DNA of 13,787 bases. It comes from Gammaproteobacteria bacterium. Lineage in GTDB: Bacteria > Pseudomonadota > Gammaproteobacteria > Xanthomonadales > Xanthomonadaceae. The notes below the pieces were generated by a model. The model searched no databases. It worked only from the letters and a program-made list of their open reading frames with translations, and was not told the origin of the DNA. Below, one piece after another: positions 7,080-12,701 of this stretch. Position 1 is the first letter of the stretch; every line of letters begins with the position of its first letter. The translations under genes and the position numbers were made by a program. The stretch is taken from contig JAUIJO010000060.1 in assembly GCA_030431185.1 (NCBI GenBank), positions 1 to 13,787 on the forward strand. The letters are read 5' to 3'.

Positions 7080-8738
7080 TCAGTAGATGTCGCGGCGATA
7101 CCGGCCGGCTTCGACCATGGCGTCGACCTCGTCGTTGCCCAGCGTTTCGCGGAGGACCGCATCCACTCCCGGGGCCATGCCCTCCAGGCTCCCGCATACG
7201 TGGATCGAGGCGCCGTCGGAGACCCAGCGGGACAGCCGGCCAGCGTGCGTGCGCAGGGCGTCCTGCACGTACTTCTGCGGGTCTCCGTCGCGGGAGAAGA
7301 CCCGGTCCAGGTGCTGCAGCTTGCCCGATGCCTGCCAGGCCGAGAGGTCTTCGCCGAAATGCTGGTCGTGGGCCCGGGTCCGCTCGCCGAAGAGCAGCCA
7401 GTTGCGATGGTGGCCGCGCTCGATGCGTGCCTGGAGCGTCGCCCGCAGGCCCGCCAGGCCGGTGCCATTGCCGATGAGCACCAGCGGTCGGTCGTCCGCA
7501 GGCGGATGGAACGCCGAGTTGCGACGGATGCGCAGGTCGACCGGCGCGTCCTGGCCCGCATGCCGGGTGAGCCACCCGCTGCCACTGCCCAGCCGGCCAT
7601 CGGCATGCACCACCTGGCGGACGAGCAGGCAGAGTTCGCCTTCGCCCGGGGTGGAGGCAATGGAGTATTCGCGATGCGGCAGGGCCTCCAACCGAGCGGC
7701 GATGGCCTGCGGATCCCCCGACGCCGCGGGGACGTCGATTGCCGGCAGGCGCGAACGTGCCAGCGCATCGCGGAAAGGCATTTTCGCCTCGCCGAGGCGG
7801 ACCGTTGCGCCGCCGTCCACGCCGGTCGCCTCGAGCCAGGCGTCGAGCGTGTCGTCCGCATTGCGCGGTCCAACCTCGGCGATGTCGCCCGCCGTCCACG
7901 CCAGGTGGGCGGGGTCCTCCGGTCGCAGCACGACCAGGAAGGCCGGCCCACCCGGACTGCCGGGATTGAGATGGCGCCGGTGCGACAGGCGCCAGCGCTG
8001 GTAGCGCGGCGCGCTCCAGTCGGGGGCGTCCGTGCGGCCGCCCAGTTGGCCAAGATGCTGCTGCCACAGCCGCAGCGCGCCGGGGTCGCCATTGTCCACT
8101 TCGATCAGGTCGAACAGGGGATGGGCGTGGCTTTGCCTGAGCCAGGCGTCGAGCCGGTGGCCGAAGGCGCAGTAGGCGTCGTACTCCCGGTCGCCGAGGG
8201 CCAGCACCCCATAGTGCAGTGTCTCGAGCCCGGCCGCGGCCTGCATCGTGCGTCGGACGAAGGCCGCGGCACCGTCGGGCGCGTCGCCCTCGCCGGTGGT
8301 GCTGACGATGAACAGCGCCCGCCGGGCCTGGCGGAGGTGCTCGGGATCCAGCTGGCCGATCGGGAGCGCGCGGACCGACTGGCCGGACGGCTGCAGGGAT
8401 TGCACGGTCCTGGACGCCACCTCTTCGGCATGGCCGGTCTGGCTTGCATGCACGACCAGCCAGTCGGCCCCGGCGTCCAGGTCGCGCGCGGCATGCAGCA
8501 TGGCCCCGTTCCGTCGCCGCCGGGACCGGCGGCCCATGGCGAGCAGCCCGGTGAAGCCGAGCCACGTTGCGGCGACCGCGGCTGCGATCCATGCGCGGCC
8601 CGACGGCGGCATGCGCCAATGCAGGGGGTCGACCTGCCAGCGGGTCAGCACCACGACCAGTACGAGAATTCCGAGGAGCGCCAGCCCATTGCCGAGCTGC
8701 GCGCCATCCAGGCGTCGCGACGTCGGGGGGGCGCTCAC
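7080..8738 (-). CDS. Membrane-anchored flavodoxin/FNR diflavin reductase (CysJ-like, PiuB C-terminal half)
   Basis: A 552-residue protein with two N-terminal membrane helices (about 17-32 and 48-67). RRSRRRR (70-76) follows them, which places the catalytic part in the cytoplasm. The FMN flavodoxin domain shows HASQTGHAEEVA (97-108) and STTGEGDAP (146-154). The ferredoxin-reductase part shows the FAD motif REYS (356-359), GSGSGWLT (384-391), the NADP loop GNGTGLAGLRA (423-433), FGERT (450-454), and a CysJ-like end RYRRDIY. It should take electrons from NADPH through FAD and FMN into a membrane partner, here probably the PepSY protein. The N-terminal part of the usual CysJ is replaced by the anchor. 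The start is GTG at 8738, overlapping the apbE stop by four bases (GTGA). This resembles the reductase half of P. aeruginosa PiuB. Sulfite reduction is unlikely: no cysI is nearby and the operon is iron-related. Confidence 0.87.
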   Translation of the reverse strand: MSAPPTSRRLDGAQLGNGLALLGILVLVVVLTRWQVDPLHWRMPPSGRAWIAAAVAATWLGFTGLLAMGRRSRRRRNGAMLHAARDLDAGADWLVVHASQTGHAEEVASRTVQSLQPSGQSVRALPIGQLDPEHLRQARRALFIVSTTGEGDAPDGAAAFVRRTMQAAAGLETLHYGVLALGDREYDAYCAFGHRLDAWLRQSHAHPLFDLIEVDNGDPGALRLWQQHLGQLGGRTDAPDWSAPRYQRWRLSHRRHLNPGSPGGPAFLVVLRPEDPAHLAWTAGDIAEVGPRNADDTLDAWLEATGVDGGATVRLGEAKMPFRDALARSRLPAIDVPAASGDPQAIAARLEALPHREYSIASTPGEGELCLLVRQVVHADGRLGSGSGWLTRHAGQDAPVDLRIRRNSAFHPPADDRPLVLIGNGTGLAGLRATLQARIERGHHRNWLLFGERTRAHDQHFGEDLSAWQASGKLQHLDRVFSRDGDPQKYVQDALRTHAGRLSRWVSDGASIHVCGSLEGMAPGVDAVLRETLGNDEVDAMVEAGRYRRDIY

Positions 8739-9769
8739 GGGTCTTGCAGCCGGGCTTCGAAGGCCGGCGTCATGCGTTGCGTGAAGCCCTCGTCGTCATG
8801 GACGAAGAACAGCACGGCGAGGTCGTGTTCGGTCGCATAACGCCAGCCCGCTTCCGGGCCCAGCACGCTCATGGCCGTGGCCAGCGCGTCGGCCTGCATG
8901 CACTCGGGGTGGAGCACGGTGACCGACGCAAGCGCATGCGTCACCGGCCGGCCGCTGCGGGGATCGATCGTGTGCGAATAGCGGTGGCCGTCTTCCTTGA
9001 AGAAATGGCGATAGTCGCCCGAGGTCGCCATCGACAACGCGTCCAGGGCGACGACGATGCCCGAGAGGCGCGGCCCGTCCCAATCGCCGTCGTGGCGGGC
9101 CTGGTCCTGCGGCGCAGGCTGTTCGACCGCCACGCGCCAGGGTTGCCCATCGGGCTTGCGGCCGCGCGCCCGCAGCTCGCCGCCGACCTCCACCAGGTAA
9201 GCGCTGCTTCCCTGTGCATCGAGGTAGGCCGCGACCTGGTCGACGGCATGGCCTTTCGCGATCGAGGAGAGGTCGAGGTACAGACCGCCGGGCTGGATCG
9301 CGACGCGGTCGGCGGGATCGACCGCCAGGCGCTGCCAGCCGGTGCGAGCCCGCAGCGTCTCGATGTGCCTGTCGTCCGGCGCCTCGCGTCGCTGGCCGTC
9401 CGGACCGAAACCCCACAGGTTCACCAGGGGCCCCACGGTGGGATCGTAGGCGCCGTGGGTGGCGTCCGCCAGGGATAGGGCCGCCTGCAGCACGTTGAAG
9501 AAGCCCGGTGGCAGCACCTGCCGGGTGCCGGGCGCTGCAGCGTTGAAGCGGCTGATGTCGGAGTCGTCTTCCCAGGTGCTCATCTGGCGGACGACCTCGT
9601 CGAGCCGCGCCTGGATGCCATCGCGCAACACGCCGGGATCCTGCCCGGAGACCACTATCACCTGCCAGGTGGTGCCCATGCTGCGCCCCGCCAGCTGATG
9701 CATCTGCCGGGCCGACGCGATCGACGGCAGCAGCAGGCAGGCCAGCAACAGGGCGAGGGCAGGGCGCAT
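8735..9769 (-). CDS. apbE: FAD:protein FMN transferase (ApbE)
   Basis: A 344-residue exported ApbE family enzyme, which attaches FMN from FAD covalently to a Thr or Ser in target proteins outside the cytoplasm. Family motifs in order are STWEDDSDISRFN (64-76), YDPTVGPLVNLWGF (108-121), DLSSIAKGHAVDQV (166-179), EVGGELRARG (194-203), SGDYRHFF (250-257), HTIDPRSGRPV (266-276) and DALATA (294-299) with the metal-binding Asp region. The N-terminus (MRPALALLLACLLLPSIASA) is a signal peptide. LLAC at 8-11 resembles a lipobox, but the hydrophobic stretch before it is very short, so cleavage after Ala20 is also possible. Its likely client is the DUF2271 protein two genes upstream, which carries a flavinylation motif. 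The gene lies 18 bases after the DUF4198 gene, with no clear ribosome binding site, and overlaps the reductase gene by four bases. Confidence 0.93.
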   Translation of the reverse strand: MRPALALLLACLLLPSIASARQMHQLAGRSMGTTWQVIVVSGQDPGVLRDGIQARLDEVVRQMSTWEDDSDISRFNAAAPGTRQVLPPGFFNVLQAALSLADATHGAYDPTVGPLVNLWGFGPDGQRREAPDDRHIETLRARTGWQRLAVDPADRVAIQPGGLYLDLSSIAKGHAVDQVAAYLDAQGSSAYLVEVGGELRARGRKPDGQPWRVAVEQPAPQDQARHDGDWDGPRLSGIVVALDALSMATSGDYRHFFKEDGHRYSHTIDPRSGRPVTHALASVTVLHPECMQADALATAMSVLGPEAGWRYATEHDLAVLFFVHDDEGFTQRMTPAFEARLQDP

Positions 9770-9787
9770 GGGGGGCGTGTCGCAGGA

Positions 9788-10597
9788 CTAGAGCGGCAGG
9801 ACTTCGAAGGTGGCGACGTAGCTGGCGCGGCGTTCGCTGGCGTCCGGCAGCGAGGTCCTGTCGTCGCTGTGGCGGGTTTCCATCCAGTACATGCCGGCGG
9901 CCGGCCAGGTCACGCTGAACTTGCCGTCCGCGTCGCTGGTCAGGGTGATGGTGTCCTGCTGGTCGCGGTAGCGGGTCGCGCCCGGCACGATCTCGATCTC
10001 GAGCCCGGCCGCCGGCTCGCCGTCGAGCAGCAACTGGAACTGCGCGGCTTCGCCGGCGTAGAGGTCATTGGGATGCGTGACAGGTGCCAGCTCGAGGCCC
10101 TTCCCGCTCGGCCTGAACACCGTCGTGGTCGGTGCGCCGACGGTCACGAAGGTTTCCACGCGTCCGGTGCTTTCCGAAACCTTGACCTGGGTGGCGCCGG
10201 CGGGGATGTCGCGCTTGAACGCTTCCGGGCTGCCACGCCAGCGCTTGTTCTCGCCGTCCAGCATGTAGCTGGCGAACATCCCCTGGTTGACCATCGCGAC
10301 CTTGTAGGTGCCTTCCTGCAGCAGCTCCAGGTCGAACACGCTGCGCAGCTTGCCGGTGGCGGCGTTGCGTGGCTCGACGCGGCTGCCGTCGGGGGCGGTG
10401 ACCTGCAGGCGTTCGAGCCCCAGCGGCACGTGGTTGAAATAGAACAGGTCGTTGGACACGGCGGCATCGACGGTCATCCACGCGCCCTTCTCGGAGAACA
10501 CCGTCTGCGAGGGCTGCAGCCACGCCTTGTGGGCGGATGCGACGGGGGCGACGCCGAGTGCGAGCGCGGCGGCAAGGGCGATGTGACGGAGTTTCAT
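9788..10597 (-). CDS. Secreted DUF4198 domain protein
   Basis: A 269-residue protein with a clear signal peptide (MKLRHIALAAALALGVAPVA, then SA) cleaved after Ala22. The mature protein starts at His23 with HKAWLQPS. It belongs to the DUF4198 family of periplasmic beta-sandwich proteins, sometimes linked to metal uptake. A C-terminal Ig-like segment is suggested by LYAGEAAQFQLLLDGEPAAG and TLTSDADGKFSVTWPAAGMY (the latter close to the C-terminus), a pattern of carboxypeptidase-regulatory or CopC-like folds. The His-first mature N-terminus could coordinate a metal, but that is inference. The gene follows DUF2271 after 55 bases, with AGGAG about seven bases upstream of the ATG, and precedes apbE by 18 bases. 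The position within an iron-linked redox operon suggests a metal- or siderophore-binding or assembly role; no activity can be read. Confidence 0.82.
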   Translation of the reverse strand: MKLRHIALAAALALGVAPVASAHKAWLQPSQTVFSEKGAWMTVDAAVSNDLFYFNHVPLGLERLQVTAPDGSRVEPRNAATGKLRSVFDLELLQEGTYKVAMVNQGMFASYMLDGENKRWRGSPEAFKRDIPAGATQVKVSESTGRVETFVTVGAPTTTVFRPSGKGLELAPVTHPNDLYAGEAAQFQLLLDGEPAAGLEIEIVPGATRYRDQQDTITLTSDADGKFSVTWPAAGMYWMETRHSDDRTSLPDASERRASYVATFEVLPL

Positions 10598-10652
10598 GTG
10601 GAGCTCCTGGAGGAATGCGATCGAAGAAGGGCGGCCCGGCTACGGAGGACCG

Positions 10653-11168
10653 TCAAGGCGTGAGCGACAGCTTCACCACGCCCAGCTCGCTGGCGCCGCG
10701 TGCCTGTGCCTGGCTGGCGGACGTGGCCGGCCAGCTGAAGGGAATGCTGACGACCTCGCGGCCGCCCACTTCGCGCGAGGCTTCGACGACGAGGGCGTAG
10801 TCGCCCGGCGCCAGGTCGGCGAGCGGCGCCTGGCCGCCCTTGAAGCTGAGCTGGTGCTGGCCCGCGGGTCGGGTCGCGCCGCTGACGCCGTCGACCGGCA
10901 TCTCCAGCGTGCGACCGCTTCGCCGCCACCACTGGCGCATGTCCTTGAGCCACTTGGTGCCTTCGCCGTCGCGCATGTCGACGTCGTACCAGACCGCCAG
11001 GTTCGCGGCGACGCTGTTGTCGGGCCGCTCCACCCAGACCGCGACGTACGGACGGTGGTACTCGGCGACGTTGAGGCGGGGGACTTCCAGGGTGATGTCC
11101 ATGTCGGCGGCCCGGGCCATGACCGGGGACGCCAGCAGGAGCAGCAGGGCGATACGCGAGGGGTTCAT
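10653..11168 (-). CDS. Secreted DUF2271 protein with flavinylation motif, probable covalent FMN electron carrier
   Basis: A 171-residue protein with a signal peptide (MNPSRIALLLLLASPVMARA, cleaved near residue 20). The mature domain has the DUF2271 pattern: DITLEVPRLNVAEYHRPYVA (24-43), VWVERPDNSVAANLAVWYD (44-62), TKWLKDMRQWWRRSG (71-85) and a C-terminal segment ending GVVKLSLTP. At residues 93-99 it has D-G-V-S-G-A-T, a full match to the Dxx(S/T)GA(S/T) site where ApbE enzymes attach FMN, with T99 as the expected acceptor. ApbE is encoded two genes downstream. I infer a periplasmic flavoprotein that passes electrons from the PepSY protein to an extracytoplasmic acceptor. The ATG at 11166-11168 has GGAG upstream and lies 25 bases after the PepSY stop. 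Family assignment is by recalled pattern; the motif is directly visible. Confidence 0.87.
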   Translation of the reverse strand: MNPSRIALLLLLASPVMARAADMDITLEVPRLNVAEYHRPYVAVWVERPDNSVAANLAVWYDVDMRDGEGTKWLKDMRQWWRRSGRTLEMPVDGVSGATRPAGQHQLSFKGGQAPLADLAPGDYALVVEASREVGGREVVSIPFSWPATSASQAQARGASELGVVKLSLTP

Positions 11169-11193
11169 CGGGGGGCTCCGGATACGGTGTGGG

Positions 11194-11835
11194 TCAATGC
11201 ATGAAAAGGACGATCACGAGGGCGGGCACGGCCAGCCCAGCGGCCACCAGGGGCCAGGTCGAGCCCCGCTGGCGCGCATGGAGCTGCAGCAGCCACAGGC
11301 CGGTCAACGCGAACAGCAGGCAGGCGACCGCGAAGACGTCGATGAACCAGCGCCAGACCGCGCCGGTGTTGCGGCCTTTGTGCAGGTCGTTGAGCCAGGC
11401 GATCGTGCCGCGGGTGGTGAGTTCGTACTCCACCGCGCCGCTTTCGCGGTCGATCGCCAGCCAGGCATCGCCGCCGGGACGCGGGAGCGAGACGTAGGCT
11501 TCCCCTTCCGACCACTCCGCCGCGCGGTCGTCGACGCGCAGGTCGAGTTCCTCCTCGAGCCAGCGGCGCACGCTCGGGGGCAGGGGGGCGTCGTCCTCGG
11601 CCTGCGCCTGCAGTGTCCGCAGCACGCTGGGAGGCAGGTCGCCGGTGATGCTGGACACCGCCGGTTCGGCCTCGATCTGCGCGGCATGGTTGAGGGTGAT
11701 GCCGGTGACCGTGAACAGCAGCAACAGGACGAGACTGACCGCGGCGCTGATCCAGTGCCACTGGTGCAGGGTGCGCAGCCAATAGCCACGGCGCTGCTGT
11801 GCGGTGGCCGGTTCGGCCGGGCGGGAGGCGGTCAA
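11194..11835 (-). CDS. PepSY-associated TM helix protein (PiuB N-terminal half-like)
   Basis: A 213-residue inner-membrane protein. TM1 covers about residues 28-48 (following LRTLHQWHWIS), a periplasmic loop contains the short PepSY-type segment WLAIDRESGAVEYEL (125-139), and TM2 (about 164-185) and TM3 (about 194-211) follow. Histidines H24, H27 and H50 flank TM1, and H152 (LNDLHKGRNTG) and H186 flank TM2; such residues in this family are candidates for heme ligation. It probably passes electrons across the membrane from the diflavin reductase to periplasmic acceptors. In P. aeruginosa a PepSY part is fused with the reductase in PiuB; here it is separate. The start appears to be TTG at 11835, since no other start precedes conserved GYWLRTLHQWHW, with GAGG about 12 bases upstream. 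It is the first gene after a Fur-like promoter. Confidence 0.85.
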   Translation of the reverse strand: MTASRPAEPATAQQRRGYWLRTLHQWHWISAAVSLVLLLLFTVTGITLNHAAQIEAEPAVSSITGDLPPSVLRTLQAQAEDDAPLPPSVRRWLEEELDLRVDDRAAEWSEGEAYVSLPRPGGDAWLAIDRESGAVEYELTTRGTIAWLNDLHKGRNTGAVWRWFIDVFAVACLLFALTGLWLLQLHARQRGSTWPLVAAGLAVPALVIVLFMH

Positions 11836-11873
11836 GCGAGAGGTTCCCTCAGGGATGGCGGGGGAGGCGGGGT

Positions 11874-11902
11874 ATTACAACAAAAATGAGAATTACTCGC
11901 AA
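11874..11902 (-). promoter_or_regulatory. Sigma-70-like promoter for the PepSY-to-reductase operon
   Basis: On the minus strand, TTGCGA (11902-11897) and TGTAAT (11879-11874) are separated by exactly 17 bases. They match the -35 and -10 consensus at four and five of six positions. This would start transcription near 11866, about 30 bases upstream of the PepSY TTG start. The region is strikingly AT-rich against a GC-rich background. It overlaps the Fur-like site, which suits iron repression. A transcript start has not been observed. Confidence 0.65.
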
Positions 11903-11910
11903 TTGAGAAC
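11885..11910. promoter_or_regulatory. Fur box-like operator
   Basis: The plus strand reads AATGAGAATTACTCGCA and continues ATTGAGAAC. TGAGAA occurs at 11887-11892 and again at 11904-11909, and TGAGAAT-T-ACTCGCA fits the 7-1-7 Fur model TGATAATnATTATCA at 10 of 14 positions. It lies on the -35 side and spacer of the predicted promoter, so bound Fe-Fur would block RNA polymerase. The genes on either side are iron-related (receptor and PiuC upstream, PepSY redox genes downstream), which supports the call. Confidence 0.65.
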
Positions 11911-11923
11911 GGATCGCGATCCG
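11910..11923. repeat. Short perfect palindrome after the piuC stop
   Basis: CGGATCG and CGATCCG form a 14-base perfect palindrome 20 bases after the dioxygenase stop and directly beside the Fur-like box. It could pause transcription leaving piuC or form part of an operator. There is no T-run, so intrinsic termination is weakly supported. Confidence 0.3.
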
Positions 11924-11942
11924 ACCCGCTCCGCTCGCCGGT

Positions 11943-12635
11943 TCAGGTCTCGCTCCAGCGCCTGAGCAGGTTGTGGTAGACGCTGGTGAGCCTCAGCAGG
12001 TCCTCGCGGCCGGCACCGGCCGCGGTCAGCGACTGGATCGAGGCGTCCATCTCGAACAGCAGCCGGCGCTGGCCGTCGTCGCGCACCAGGCTCTGTACCC
12101 AGAAGAAGGACGCCAGCCGCTCGCCCCGGGTCACCGGCTCGACGCGATGGAGGCTGCTCGACGGATAGACGATGAGATCGCCGGCGGGCAGTTTCACTTC
12201 GTGTTCGCCGTAGGTGTCGTGGACGACCAGCGCGCCCCCGTCGTAGTCCCCGGGCTCGCTGAGGAACAGGGTGCAGGACACGTCGCTGCGCAGGTGCATG
12301 GCCGGCATGCCGGGCGGCGTCGCCAGGCCCATCACCGCGCCGTCGACGTGGAAGCCGTACTGGCCGCCGCCGCGATAGCAGTTGAAACGGGGGGGCAGGG
12401 TCCGCGCCGGCAGGGCCGCGGCGAAGTACAAAGGGTTGCGCGCCAGCGCCGCCAGGACCTGTTCGCCGAGCGCCTGGCGCAGGGGCGCATCGTCGGCGAG
12501 TTGCAGGTTGTGTTTCACCTGCGCGCCCTGCGCACCCACGGTGGCGCGGCCGTCGGTCCATTCGGCGGACTGCAGCGCTGCACGCATCGCGGCGACCTCG
12601 GCGGGCGTCAGGACCTCGGGGATGTGCATCAGCAT
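11943..12635 (-). CDS. piuC: PiuC-type Fe(II)/2-oxoglutarate dioxygenase (PKHD-type hydroxylase)
   Basis: A 230-residue cytoplasmic protein of the PiuC/YbiX family, close to the usual length of about 226. The double-stranded beta-helix iron site is intact: GFHVDGAVM gives H96 and D98, SLHRVEP gives H163, and R173 (TRGER) is placed to bind 2-oxoglutarate. Further family stretches are PRFNCYRGGGQYGFH (82-96), LFLSEPGDYDGGALVV (123-138) and LPAGDLIVYPSSSLH (149-163). In E. coli ybiX sits beside fiu and in P. aeruginosa piuC beside piuA; here it follows a Fiu/PiuA-like receptor, 66 bases downstream. Its substrate is not established in the family; a role with imported siderophore has been suggested. 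The start ATG (12633-12635) has AGGAGG six bases upstream, which favours it over the Met two codons later. Confidence 0.94.
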   Translation of the reverse strand: MLMHIPEVLTPAEVAAMRAALQSAEWTDGRATVGAQGAQVKHNLQLADDAPLRQALGEQVLAALARNPLYFAAALPARTLPPRFNCYRGGGQYGFHVDGAVMGLATPPGMPAMHLRSDVSCTLFLSEPGDYDGGALVVHDTYGEHEVKLPAGDLIVYPSSSLHRVEPVTRGERLASFFWVQSLVRDDGQRRLLFEMDASIQSLTAAGAGREDLLRLTSVYHNLLRRWSET

Positions 12636-12656
12636 GCAGGGCCTCCTGGATGAGGA

Positions 12657-12677
12657 CGCCTCCCGCGGGGGGAGGCG
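12657..12677. other. Intercistronic hairpin between receptor and piuC
   Basis: CGCCTCCC and GGGAGGCG form a perfect eight-base-pair stem with a five-base loop in the 66-base gap between the receptor stop and the piuC start. No T-run follows, so it is unlikely to end transcription fully. A stable stem here may protect the receptor mRNA 3' end or lower piuC expression relative to the receptor. That role is inferred. Confidence 0.45.
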
Positions 12678-12701
12678 CCGGAGCGTTCCGCGGCGATTGC
12701 G

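Noticed and set aside
7080..8738. Annotating the diflavin reductase as a second cysJ for sulfite reduction
   Set aside because: It has a two-helix membrane anchor in place of the CysJ leader, overlaps apbE, and lies in an iron-linked operon without cysI.
11571..11600. Possible second flavinylation site in the PepSY protein loop, DRESGAV
   Set aside because: The final residue is Val, not Thr or Ser, so no FMN acceptor is present. DxxSGxV is a normal pattern in PepSY domains.
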